Of a stretch of 64,000 nt of DNA, positions 18,545 through 26,749 are shown piece by piece. The DNA is from Chitinophaga varians (GTDB lineage: Bacteria > Bacteroidota > Bacteroidia > Chitinophagales > Chitinophagaceae), in NCBI RefSeq assembly GCF_012641275.1, contig NZ_JABAIA010000002.1, positions 186,001 through 250,000 of the forward strand. Direction: 5' to 3'. The position numbers were made by a program, and so were the translations under genes. The notes under the pieces are model-generated. The model ran no database searches, had not been told where the DNA came from, and was given only the letters and a program-made list of their open reading frames with translations. Each line of letters opens with the position of its first letter. Position 1 is the first letter of the stretch.

Positions 18545-19336
18545 ATGGAAATTATTGAACTTGCTTCAGGAGAAAGAAAAAGTGTCATAATAACCGAAAC
18601 GCAGAAGAGCGACCTCAAAAATCTGACGGAAGAGAAATTTTTTTTTAACTGGCGAGCGCTGGAAGGAGGTTCAATTGTATATCAGTTGCAACTAAAGGAG
18701 AAAGAAGGCATTCTGGGAGTTATGGGGCTTATTGATTTCCCGGATGAAGCCAGGGTGGCAGTTATTTCTGGACGGATGGCGTTTATTGAACATTGTAAAA
18801 AAATATGTTTTATGTATGTGAAGAAAGGTTTTTCAAAGAAAAAACTGGAAGAAGTGGCGGATGATGTAGTAATGACTGAAAAACTTTCACCTGCACAAGA
18901 GGTTGAAGCCAGGAAACAGCTTGCAGCTGCACGTAAGAAAACACAGGCGGGGATGACAGAGCAGGAGAGGTTGATTGCTAATTTGCTACAGTTGAAATTC
19001 CGCCTGGAAGAGTATATTGATAACAGAGAATTTGATGATAAACTGACATTCGGTTATTTTCTGAAAGAGTACCTACAGTTGATTCACAAGAAAAGAAACG
19101 AATTTGCTGCTGAAATAGATATTCATGAAACCCTGTTAAGCCAGTTGATCAACAATCACAGAGCGCCCAGCGAAAGTGTTATAATCCGCCTTGAGCTCCA
19201 TTCTAATAACGCTATACCTGCAACTTACTGGTATCGTCTTGTTGAAAAACAAAAAGAGCATTTTATTGGAACCAATAAAGAATTAAGGAAAATGGAAAAA
19301 AAGTTTGTAAAAAACCCGCTTAGGATTTCTATTTGA
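18545..19336 (+). CDS. Acetyltransferase-like fragment fused to a HigA-like HTH antitoxin domain
   Basis: The 263-residue protein looks like two genes in one frame. Residues 1-75 (FFFNWRALEGG, YQLQLKEKEGILGVMGLIDF) resemble the beginning of a GNAT-like protein that Bacteroidota carry beside an HTH gene. The acetyl-CoA-binding core expected next is absent. From about residue 110 (LSPAQEVEARKQLAAARKK) to the end it resembles HigA/XRE-type antitoxins, with the HTH at LLSQLINNHRAPSESVIIRLELHS. It lies behind a perfect inverted repeat, as expected for an autoregulated antitoxin. It may be a toxin-deleted remnant or a natural fusion. Its end overlaps the convergent HxlR gene by 8 bp. Confidence 0.55.
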   Translation: MEIIELASGERKSVIITETQKSDLKNLTEEKFFFNWRALEGGSIVYQLQLKEKEGILGVMGLIDFPDEARVAVISGRMAFIEHCKKICFMYVKKGFSKKKLEEVADDVVMTEKLSPAQEVEARKQLAAARKKTQAGMTEQERLIANLLQLKFRLEEYIDNREFDDKLTFGYFLKEYLQLIHKKRNEFAAEIDIHETLLSQLINNHRAPSESVIIRLELHSNNAIPATYWYRLVEKQKEHFIGTNKELRKMEKKFVKNPLRISI

Positions 19337-19721
19337 TCCCTTTTACATCAGGAATAGTACTGCTAAAAGATGATGCTTCCTGTGGCGCACTCTTACAGTG
19401 ATGATGCCGATACGCATTGCCCCATTCATTCATGGCTTCGATAACTGGCCACAGTGATTCGCCCCAGCTGGTGAGATAGTATTCTACCCGTAGGGGTACT
19501 TCCGCATATACTTTTTTATAGATGATATGGCAGGTTTCCAGTTCCTTTAACTGTTGGCTCAGTACCCGCAGGGAGGCACCGGGAATGTTCCGGCTAAGCT
19601 CACTGGGGCGACGTATGCCCAGATGAAGGCAGTCCAGTATACAGGCTTTCCATTTGCCGCCAAGGGCCTTGATGGTGGTGGCTACGCCATAGTCCAGTTC
19701 GGGTAACTTTTTGACATACAT
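19329..19721 (-). CDS. HxlR-family transcriptional regulator
   Basis: A 130-residue winged-helix protein with the HxlR pattern: ALGGKWKACILDCLHLGIRRPSELSRNIPGASLRVLSQQLKELE, then the wing VPLRVEYYLTSWGESLWPVIEAMNEWG. The C-terminal tail is short and His/Ser-rich. The Cys in the recognition helix region (ACILDCL) could sense thiols, as in some HxlR proteins, but this is a guess. Its target is not evident; the efflux operon lies upstream on the same strand. Confidence 0.9.
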   Translation of the reverse strand: MYVKKLPELDYGVATTIKALGGKWKACILDCLHLGIRRPSELSRNIPGASLRVLSQQLKELETCHIIYKKVYAEVPLRVEYYLTSWGESLWPVIEAMNEWGNAYRHHHCKSAPQEASSFSSTIPDVKGIK

Positions 19722-19858
19722 AAGGCACGGTTACATTTGCTGCCTCAAATATATCCATTTCAGGCCGCGCTGCCTATGATGATAAATTTGTCCATATGGG
19801 TCAATGGAAGATGCCTTCCCGGTTGCTGCGTTTTAGTTCTCTGCGATATTATGTAATG

Positions 19859-19895
19859 AAGCGGGGCTGCCTCATAAGGCAGCCCTGCTTTTTTT
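19859..19895 (-). terminator. Hairpin after the efflux operon
   Basis: AAGCGGGGCTGCCT (19859-19872) pairs with AGGCAGCCCTGCTT (19877-19890) with one wobble pair and a 4-base loop, directly after the stop codon of the last efflux gene. Confidence 0.55.
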
Positions 19896-20931
19896 AACGG
19901 GTATTGACCGTTACTTCTACGTTCATGCCTGGCCGTAGCCGCCGAAGGGTGGTATCTGCCGCATGCAGTTTTATTTTCACCGGAATACGTTGCACTACTT
20001 TTACGAAGTTGCCGGTGGCATTGTCTGGCGGCAACAACGCTACTTTAGCGCCCGTGGTGGCTGCGAAGTTATGGACAGTGCCGTCCAGTTCCACATCGGG
20101 ATAGGCGTCTACCCGTATTTTTGCGGGTTGTCCCGGATGCATGTGGGTTAATTGCGTCTCCTTGAAATTGGCGGTCACATACAGGCTGTTTTCGTCGACT
20201 ACGGAAAAGAGTGTCTGTCCGGATTGTACCAGTTGCCCGGGCTGTACCTTGCGTTTGGTCACAAGACCGGTGACGGGTGCAGATATATGTGTGTACGATA
20301 GCAGTAGCTGTGCGTAGTCTATATCTACGGCTTCGCGGCCGACAGCAGTATGGGTTACCTGCAATTGCGACCGGTGGTTGCTGATCTGTTCAATGGCTGT
20401 ATTGTACTGGCCGCTGGCGGCGGCATAGGTAGCAGCTGCGGCATCACGGTTTGTTTTCGCCTGGTCATATTGTTGTCGTGGCACGGCGCCTTTGGCTACC
20501 AATACGCTGTAACGGGCAAAGTCCTGTTCCGCCTGCCATAATTTTGCTTTGGCAGCTTCTACCTCGGCTTTGTAGCCCGATGATGCGGCCTCGGAAGTGG
20601 CCACCTGTGTGGCGGCAACATCAATGCGCGAGTTGGCCAGTTTGTGGGCTGCCATTGCCTGTTCCAGTTTCAGATGATATTCCCTGTCCTCCAGTTTAAT
20701 GAGCAACTGGTTTTTTATTACCCGTTGGTTATCTTCAAAATATATAGAGTCGATATAACCACCGGCCCGGGACACAACCACGCTCAGATCGCCGTCGATT
20801 TGCGCATCGTCTGTTTCTTCGTGGGTGCGATAGAACTGGTACCTGTTGATGCCGATGATGATACCGGCGGCTGCTGCTGCCAGTAATATGACTGGTAACA
20901 GTATTTTTTTCTTTTTCCTTTTTTCTTCCAT
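19894..20931 (-). CDS. HlyD/EmrA-family membrane fusion protein
   Basis: The 345-residue periplasmic adaptor has a single N-terminal membrane anchor (ILLPVILLAAAAAGIIIGI) after a Lys-rich start. It then has a split lipoyl domain (DLSVVVSRAGGYIDSIYFEDNQRV ... ISAPVTGLVTKRKVQPGQLVQSGQ) around a coiled-coil hairpin at about 85-210, and a beta-barrel domain (LYVTANFKETQLTHMHPGQPAKI). It should link the inner-membrane pump to the TolC-like channel encoded just before it (13 bp gap). Last gene of the three-gene operon. Confidence 0.92.
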   Translation of the reverse strand: MEEKRKKKKILLPVILLAAAAAGIIIGINRYQFYRTHEETDDAQIDGDLSVVVSRAGGYIDSIYFEDNQRVIKNQLLIKLEDREYHLKLEQAMAAHKLANSRIDVAATQVATSEAASSGYKAEVEAAKAKLWQAEQDFARYSVLVAKGAVPRQQYDQAKTNRDAAAATYAAASGQYNTAIEQISNHRSQLQVTHTAVGREAVDIDYAQLLLSYTHISAPVTGLVTKRKVQPGQLVQSGQTLFSVVDENSLYVTANFKETQLTHMHPGQPAKIRVDAYPDVELDGTVHNFAATTGAKVALLPPDNATGNFVKVVQRIPVKIKLHAADTTLRRLRPGMNVEVTVNTR

Positions 20932-20944
20932 GTTGATAATTTAT

Positions 20945-22273
20945 TTAGTAGGATGTTGTGATACTGCCGGTTGCCTTCAGCAGCCGGAACCAGGCGAGGC
21001 TGGCGTCGGAGCGTGCTATGGCGATATTGGCCATGGCCTGGTACAGGCGGCTGTTAGCGTCTATCACGTCGGTAACGGACGTGGTGTTATACTGGTAGCG
21101 GTCTGTTTGTATGCGATTGTTCTCTGTGGCCTGGTCAATGGCGCTTTGCAACAGTTGTATCGTCTGAAGTGCCTGTCTGTAACGTTGGTAACAGGCATTC
21201 ACTTCCTGTTGTATGTTCTCTTTCAGCCTGTCGCGTTGAATAAGTATCTGTTCTTGTTTTACTTTGGCTTGCGCGATCTGATGGCGTGCCGACCAGAGCG
21301 AGGAAAAGTTCCAGGCTACAGTGGCCCCGGCTGAAACAGGTGTGAGGTAGCTGCCTGCGGGCGGGATGAATGCTGCGCCTGCGTGGATATAATCTGCGGT
21401 GATGCTGCCGGAGAGGGTGGGCAGTTGTCCGGCTTTGATACTGCGGATATTGAACTGGTCCAGCGAAGCCTGTACACCGGACTGCTTCAGTTCCTGCCGC
21501 TGCCGGAAAGCCGCTGCCAGAAAGTTGTCCAGCGTGCTGTTGTCTTGCGTGGGCGGCAGCACCGGCGCCGGTACTACCGTTGTATCTTCGGGAAGGCCCA
21601 GCAGTATGTTCAGACTGTATTGTACGGTACGGCCTTCTGCTTCCAGCCGCGTGCTGTAGATGGCGGTTTCGGAACGCTGCAGTTTAAAGCGAAGCACATC
21701 GTTCTGAGTGACGATGCCCTGTTCATACAGGTCGTTGGCCTGTTTGATCAGGCTGTCGATAGCCAGCGTTTGTTGCTGCGATACCAGTATGCTACGATGG
21801 ATCTTGTAGAGGTCGTGGTATAGTTCCGCGATCGTATAAGCAACTTCGGTAGTGTGTTGCTCCAGTTCCAGGTTGGATAGCTGCATCAGCAGCTGCGCGG
21901 ATTTCCGGGCATAGCGGAGTTTGTTGCCTTCAAAGATGGTTTGTTTGATACCGGCATGGGCCATATAGTTTTCTCCGCGTTTGCCCAGTATCAGGTCCTG
22001 GTTGCCCAGCTGTATGTGGTCTGCCGGCACTTCCATATGGCTGAAGGTAGCGCTGATACTGCCTGTAGGCAGACTGGCGTCTTTTACCTGTTGGTAGTGC
22101 TGAGAGGCGGCGGTTATGATGGCTTTGTCCAGCCGGAGGGTGTGGCTGTGGGCCAGCCCCATGTCAATAGCGGCACTGAGGCTGAGCGAAGGCGTTTGTC
22201 CGTTGTGTTGAAGTGGCCACCAGAGGGCGATTGACAGGAGTAATACTACCTGTCCTGTTTTAATTGCATTCAT
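20945..22273 (-). CDS. TolC-family outer membrane efflux channel
   Basis: The 442-residue protein has a signal peptide and the two repeated long-helix pairs of outer membrane efflux proteins (LSLSAAIDMGLAHSHTLRLDKAII, then TQNDVLRFKLQRSETAIYS; later LPTLSGSITADYIHAGAA and a second helical pair ending TDRYQYNTTSVTDVIDANSRLYQA). It is the middle gene of the operon, 30 bp after the pump gene and 13 bp before the adaptor. It supplies the outer-membrane exit duct. Confidence 0.93.
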   Translation of the reverse strand: MNAIKTGQVVLLLSIALWWPLQHNGQTPSLSLSAAIDMGLAHSHTLRLDKAIITAASQHYQQVKDASLPTGSISATFSHMEVPADHIQLGNQDLILGKRGENYMAHAGIKQTIFEGNKLRYARKSAQLLMQLSNLELEQHTTEVAYTIAELYHDLYKIHRSILVSQQQTLAIDSLIKQANDLYEQGIVTQNDVLRFKLQRSETAIYSTRLEAEGRTVQYSLNILLGLPEDTTVVPAPVLPPTQDNSTLDNFLAAAFRQRQELKQSGVQASLDQFNIRSIKAGQLPTLSGSITADYIHAGAAFIPPAGSYLTPVSAGATVAWNFSSLWSARHQIAQAKVKQEQILIQRDRLKENIQQEVNACYQRYRQALQTIQLLQSAIDQATENNRIQTDRYQYNTTSVTDVIDANSRLYQAMANIAIARSDASLAWFRLLKATGSITTSY

Positions 22274-22303
22274 GTGGGTGATAATGTTGGCTAATGAGAA
22301 AGA

Positions 22304-23875
22304 TTAATGTGCATCGGCTACTGCGGCGGCTTTTCCGCTTTTCAGGAAATAGATGAAAGGCACGCAGCTGAGGAAAAGAAAACCAATGACGATGTAAACA
22401 TCCATATAGGACAATAAGGTGGATTGTTTGATGACGACCATGTCCAGCAATTTATGGGCATGGCCGGCGGACACGTCTTCCGGAAAACCCTGTGCCCGAA
22501 AGGCTTGTGTGGTCTGTTGCAGTCGCGTCAGCATGCCGGGGTCATCTGCATTCAGATGGGAGAGCAGCCGGTCGCGGTGCAGCATGTTTCGCCGTACAAT
22601 AAACGTGGTGATGATGGCAATGCCAAAGGAACCGCCCAGTTGCCGCGTCATGCCGGTGAAGGCGGCACCATCGGATATCTCCCGTGTCTGCAAAGTGGAG
22701 AAGGCAATGGAGCTGATGGACAACAGGATCATGTTCAACCCGAAGTACCGGAATATCAACACCCAGAAAAACGTCTGGAAACCTGTTTCCGGGGTGAGTA
22801 TACGCGAGCTCATGTAACAGTTCACAAAGAAGATAAACATACCAGCGCTCATCATATACTGTGGCTTTACGCCCGATTTCAGCAGTTTGTTGGTCAGCGG
22901 GAATATCACCAGGCTGGAAAGAGAGGTAAGGCACACCAGTAGTCCGGCGTCGGTGGCAGGCCAGTTGAGCTGCGATTGTGTAAACAGCGGCACGATGAAC
23001 GTTGAGCCGTAGGAGCCGAAGCCGTAGATAAAGGAGAAGATGGTGCCAGCCGCCAGGTTCCTGTTCCGCAACACTTTCAGCGATACGATCGGATGGGAGC
23101 AGGACAGTTCCCGCCAGATGAATAGTATGGCGCCCACGCCCGCGGTGATGGACAGGGTGATGATAATGCGGTTACTGAACCAGTCTTCTTCCTGCCCTTT
23201 TTCCAGCACATATTGCAGGGAACCTATCATGAGGGCCAGCAGGAATATGCCAAGCCAGTCCACATCAGCCGCGGGCAATTTGTTGTCGTAGCGGGGCGAC
23301 CGGATATATTGTAATGTCAGCAGGACGGCAATGAGGCCTAGTGGCACATTGATATAAAAGATCAGCGGCCAGCTGTAATGGTCAATGATATAGCCGCCGA
23401 TCAACGGTCCCATGGCGGGACCTACAATGACGCTCATCATAAATATCAGGTTGGCCGTACCTCTTTTTTCTATCGGGTAGGATTCCGTAATGATCGTCTG
23501 GGAGGTGGCCAGCAGCGCCCCTCCGCCGATACCCTGAAGAAAGCGGAAAAATGCCAGCTCGGGGATACTGCCGGACATACCACACAGTAGGGAGCAAAGT
23601 GTAAATAAGAGAATGGAGGCCGCGAAATAATTGCGCCGGCCAAATTGCCGGGACAGCCAGCTGGTCATGGGGATCAGGATCACGTTGCCGATACCGTATG
23701 CTGTTACAACCCAGCTCACCTCTGACAAGGTGGCGCCCAGGTTGCCCTGGAGGTCGTTCAGTGCCACATTTACGATGGTGGTGTCTAACAGCTCCAGAAT
23801 GGCACACAGCATGGCGGTCAGCGTGATGATGACCCGTCGCATCCCATATTCTACGATGGTATCTACCTGTTTCAT
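22304..23875 (-). CDS. DHA2-family (EmrB-type) drug efflux MFS transporter
   Basis: The 523-residue protein has about 14 hydrophobic helices. MFS signatures are present: motif C-like GPAMGPLIGGYIIDH, LLDTTIVNVALNDLQGNLG in helix 1 and WLSRQFGRRNYF after helix 2. It is the first gene of an emrB-tolC-emrA type operon and should be the proton-driven inner-membrane pump of a tripartite exporter. The divergent AraC gene at 23972 may control it. Drug specificity cannot be read from sequence. Confidence 0.93.
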   Translation of the reverse strand: MKQVDTIVEYGMRRVIITLTAMLCAILELLDTTIVNVALNDLQGNLGATLSEVSWVVTAYGIGNVILIPMTSWLSRQFGRRNYFAASILLFTLCSLLCGMSGSIPELAFFRFLQGIGGGALLATSQTIITESYPIEKRGTANLIFMMSVIVGPAMGPLIGGYIIDHYSWPLIFYINVPLGLIAVLLTLQYIRSPRYDNKLPAADVDWLGIFLLALMIGSLQYVLEKGQEEDWFSNRIIITLSITAGVGAILFIWRELSCSHPIVSLKVLRNRNLAAGTIFSFIYGFGSYGSTFIVPLFTQSQLNWPATDAGLLVCLTSLSSLVIFPLTNKLLKSGVKPQYMMSAGMFIFFVNCYMSSRILTPETGFQTFFWVLIFRYFGLNMILLSISSIAFSTLQTREISDGAAFTGMTRQLGGSFGIAIITTFIVRRNMLHRDRLLSHLNADDPGMLTRLQQTTQAFRAQGFPEDVSAGHAHKLLDMVVIKQSTLLSYMDVYIVIGFLFLSCVPFIYFLKSGKAAAVADAH

Positions 23876-23959
23876 CTTTTTTTGACAGCAAATTTCGTCG
23901 GGTGGTGGGTGGGAATAGTTTGGTGAAGGGATTAAAAGGTATGCTAAAAGGATAATACT

Positions 23960-23967
23960 TAATTTTG
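23960..23967 (+). promoter_or_regulatory. Putative -7 box before the AraC gene
   Basis: TAATTTTG matches TAnnTTTG exactly and ends 4 bp before the ATG at 23972, so a transcript from it would have almost no leader. Confidence 0.4.
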
Positions 23968-23971
23968 CGGT

Positions 23972-24946
23972 ATGTACCTGGACGCTTTATTACCACATGC
24001 TACGCTGGTCAGAGAGAGCGAAGCCAGAGGGTACCGGCAGGCCGCCTATACGCTGGCTCCCGAGTCCGGCCTTCAGGGCTCCTTTGAACATACTGTTCTC
24101 GACGGTTTTGAAATCAACTACAGCCACCTGGAGGTTTCAAAACGTACCACCGTGCAACTGAATGCCGATAAGTCCTGTGTGGAGATGCATTTCTCCCTCA
24201 GCGGTCGGTTCGTGGCCCGCAATGAGGTGTTCCGCAAACCTGTAGAGGTGGCGGCGCTGCAGCACAGCCTTTTCTATGTGCCGGAGAAATTGTCTACCAA
24301 TTTTGAATATCAGACCGGTGAACATCCGCTGACCAAGGTGGATATCTTGCTGGACAACAGTTTTTTTGAATCGATCTCCCATGAGGAATCTGCTGTACAT
24401 GCCTCGCTGCTTCAACAACTGGCAGGTAAGGAGATCGTGCCGGACATTACCGGCCTGCTGCACGTGACGCCGCAAATGCTTTCTGTGCTCACAGATATGA
24501 TCACCTCCCGGCGTACCGGCTATTACGGTAAAATGCTGATGGAGGCCCGTGTGCTGGAGCTGTTTATGCTGCAAACAGAGGCGATGCAGGAACAATTTCC
24601 GGCGAAAGCCTGCGGGTATTTATTAGAAAGTGCAGGAGATATAGAAAAACTCTATTTTATTAAAGAGCTTATAGATAAAGAACCCGAGCTGGACCATTCG
24701 CTCAAAAAACTCAGCCGTCAGGCAGGGTTAAATATCTTCAAACTAAAAAATGGTTTTAAAAGCGTGTTTGGTGATACCGTATTTGGTTATATTCATCACC
24801 TCAGGATGGAGAAAGCGCGTAAATTACTGCTGGAAGGGGAGCAGGTCAGCACAGTGGCCTACCTGCTTGGGTATAAAACACCCAATAATTTCAGTACTGC
24901 CTTCCGGAAAAGGTTTGGGATATCTCCCGGTAAATTCAAACAGTAA
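23972..24946 (+). CDS. AraC-family transcriptional regulator
   Basis: This 324-residue regulator has a cupin-like sensor half (about 50-190) and a C-terminal double HTH at about 225-323 (LDHSLKKLSRQAGLNIFKLKNGFKSVFGDTVFGYIHHLRMEKARKLLLEGEQVSTVAYLLGYKTPNNFSTAFRKRFGISP), complete for the family. It is divergent from the efflux operon, its obvious target. The peptide/MNIO genes follow 61 bp downstream on the same strand and could be co-transcribed. Confidence 0.93.
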   Translation: MYLDALLPHATLVRESEARGYRQAAYTLAPESGLQGSFEHTVLDGFEINYSHLEVSKRTTVQLNADKSCVEMHFSLSGRFVARNEVFRKPVEVAALQHSLFYVPEKLSTNFEYQTGEHPLTKVDILLDNSFFESISHEESAVHASLLQQLAGKEIVPDITGLLHVTPQMLSVLTDMITSRRTGYYGKMLMEARVLELFMLQTEAMQEQFPAKACGYLLESAGDIEKLYFIKELIDKEPELDHSLKKLSRQAGLNIFKLKNGFKSVFGDTVFGYIHHLRMEKARKLLLEGEQVSTVAYLLGYKTPNNFSTAFRKRFGISPGKFKQ

Positions 24947-25007
24947 CATTTTCACCTGTTGTTCCGTTATACAGCAAAATATTTTCATTCTATTTAAAAC
25001 CCAAATT

Positions 25008-25205
25008 ATGGATCTGTCGAAATCATTGCTGGGAGCCATCCTGGCAGGTATTACCCTACAAACTGCTCCTTCTTGTAATGCGCCCAAGGCCCCTGCGGTA
25101 AAAGAAGAGAAAAAAGCAGTAAAAAAGGATACGGCGACAGAGCGGAAAGATACTTCAAAGCCGCAGACCGCGGGAGATGGTTGTCCGGCATGCGGAATGG
25201 GCTGA
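25008..25205 (+). CDS. Small Cys-ending peptide, candidate MNIO precursor
   Basis: A 65-residue product from the ATG at 25008. Residues 1-23 look like a signal sequence (SLLGAILAGITLQTAPSC, possibly a weak lipobox). Then comes a highly charged low-complexity middle of Lys, Glu, Asp and Thr (KAPAVKEEKKAVKKDTATER). The C-terminus is TAGDGCPACGMG. The two Cys at the tail, in a CPAC pattern, and the position 15 bp before a DUF692 gene are what is expected of precursors of MNIO enzymes, which modify Cys residues (known for chryseobasin, bufferins, TglA-type peptides). The modification and product here are inference. Confidence 0.7.
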   Translation: MDLSKSLLGAILAGITLQTAPSCNAPKAPAVKEEKKAVKKDTATERKDTSKPQTAGDGCPACGMG

Positions 25206-25220
25206 ATAAATACGTGAATC

Positions 25221-26342
25221 GTGTCGCAAATATTTTCAACAGTTGCCTGTAATCTGGACAACAATATCCTGGCTGCCTGCCTGCCCCTCATGGACGCAGC
25301 CAGGGTCGAAGCCATTGAATGGTCTTTTGACGCGCTATATGCGGTAACGAAAGTACCTGTCTGGTTTGAAGAACTACTCACCGTTTTCAGCAACGAAAAC
25401 AGGCTGATTGGTCATGGTGTTTTTTTCTCTCTTTTTTCGGGGAGATGGTTGCCGGAACAACAACAATGGCTCAACGATCTGCGCGCCGTCAGCCGTCGTT
25501 ACCAGTTTGATCATGTAACCGAACATTTCGGCTTTATGACCGGCCGCGATTTCCATCATGGTGCGCCATTAAATATTCCTTACACGCCAACTATCCTCGA
25601 GATTGGCCGTGACAGGCTGAAACGAATGCAGGAGGCTTGTAGTTGCCCGGTAGGCCTGGAAAACCTGGCTTTTTCCTATTCCCTGGAAGAAGTAAAAAAG
25701 CAGGGTGATTTCCTCGATAAGTTGCTGGGGCCTGTCAATGGCTTTATGATCCTCGATCTGCATAATCTTTATTGCCAGGCGCATAACTTTAACCTCTCTT
25801 TTGAGGCATTGATCAGTTTGTATCCGCTGCACCGCGTCAGGGAAATACATATCTCCGGTGGCAGCTGGGAAGTGTCCGGCGCTGCGCCCGGAAAGACCGT
25901 CCGCCGTGACACCCACGACGACGCCGTTCCGGAAGAAGTCTTCGGCTATCTCGATAATGCAATAGATCTTTGCCCTTCACTGAAATATGTCGTACTGGAA
26001 CAGCTGGGTGCCGGACTTGACAGCGACAGCAGCCGCGCCGCTTTCGGCCATGATTTCCTCCGGATGGACGACCTCATCAAACAAAAAAACGAGACGATTG
26101 CCCCGCTGAACAGTTTCCTGCCGGAAGCATTGCAAATACCGGCACAGCCTCCGGAAGACGAATCATTGTACCGGCAACAGCTGGAACTGTCGCAGATACT
26201 GGAAACGGCTGTTTCTTTCGATGGACTTATGCAGGCGTTAAAAGCCTCGTCACTGGCACATTCCGCGTGGCAGATTGAAAGCTGGGACCCCGCTATGATT
26301 GAGACTGCGGCGCAGATAGCACAGAAATGGAAGAAACGTTAG
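25221..26342 (+). CDS. DUF692/MNIO-family multinuclear iron oxygenase
   Basis: The 373-residue protein starts at a GTG. It has the TIM-barrel metal-ligand pattern of DUF692: H65 in GHGVFF, E101/H102 in EHFGF, E147/N148 in LENLAF, D179/H181/N182 in LDLHN, H210 in EIHISGGSW, D230-D234 in DTHDD and E260 in VLEQLGAG. Proven family members (TglH, ChrH, bufferin enzymes) are iron enzymes that remodel Cys residues in peptides. The last 80 or so residues (from about 293) are an extra helical domain after the barrel. No separate partner protein (DUF2063 or similar) is adjacent, so that tail might replace it. The peptide gene directly before it is the presumed substrate. Confidence 0.88.
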   Translation: MSQIFSTVACNLDNNILAACLPLMDAARVEAIEWSFDALYAVTKVPVWFEELLTVFSNENRLIGHGVFFSLFSGRWLPEQQQWLNDLRAVSRRYQFDHVTEHFGFMTGRDFHHGAPLNIPYTPTILEIGRDRLKRMQEACSCPVGLENLAFSYSLEEVKKQGDFLDKLLGPVNGFMILDLHNLYCQAHNFNLSFEALISLYPLHRVREIHISGGSWEVSGAAPGKTVRRDTHDDAVPEEVFGYLDNAIDLCPSLKYVVLEQLGAGLDSDSSRAAFGHDFLRMDDLIKQKNETIAPLNSFLPEALQIPAQPPEDESLYRQQLELSQILETAVSFDGLMQALKASSLAHSAWQIESWDPAMIETAAQIAQKWKKR

Positions 26343-26672
26343 TTAGCGTTTCTCCACTATGACAGGCTCCTGAAATAATTTCCGCTCCGCTCCGGGTTCC
26401 AGGGAAATCAGTTTACCGTTCTCGAAATGCAGGATGGTATTGACTTCGTACCAGAAATCTTTGTGAACGGTCTCCTTGTAATAAAAATCTTCATACAGTA
26501 CGTCCCCCATTTGGGCGAAACTTTTCTTGAAAGGCTTGCCATAACGGGCAATGACGGCTTGTTTGTTCATTCCGGGTTGTATGTCTGCAGCAGAGAAACG
26601 GCTGCTGTTTGCGGTGGCACAGCTACAGAACAGTATGACTGTCGCAGTCATTAGCATAAGCATGATTTTCAT
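26343..26672 (-). CDS. Small BamE/SmpA-like lipoprotein
   Basis: Start taken at the ATG at 26672, giving a 109-residue protein with a lipoprotein-type signal (MKIMLMLMTATVILFCSC). FSAADIQPGMNKQAVIARYGKPFKKSF is the GMxxxxVxxxxGxP entry helix of BamE/SmpA-like domains. Beta strands follow (VLYEDFYYK, NTILHFENGKLISLEPG). Convergent with the MNIO gene, to which it abuts, and divergent from the HAD gene. Likely outer-membrane or periplasmic; precise role unknown. Confidence 0.75.
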   Translation of the reverse strand: MKIMLMLMTATVILFCSCATANSSRFSAADIQPGMNKQAVIARYGKPFKKSFAQMGDVLYEDFYYKETVHKDFWYEVNTILHFENGKLISLEPGAERKLFQEPVIVEKR

Positions 26673-26749
26673 AACACTGGTATTGGGTGATAAAGGAATG
26701 AATGAAATAACCGTACCACATTTATCTTTATGGTCCCAACTGGAGGTAT

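Noticed and set aside
19894..23875. Efflux operon as something novel
   Set aside because: It is a standard EmrB-TolC-EmrA type tripartite exporter with a divergent AraC regulator.
24750..25007. Upstream extension of the peptide gene inside the AraC gene
   Set aside because: That stretch lies in another frame of a fully conserved AraC HTH; the ATG at 25008 gives a clean signal sequence.
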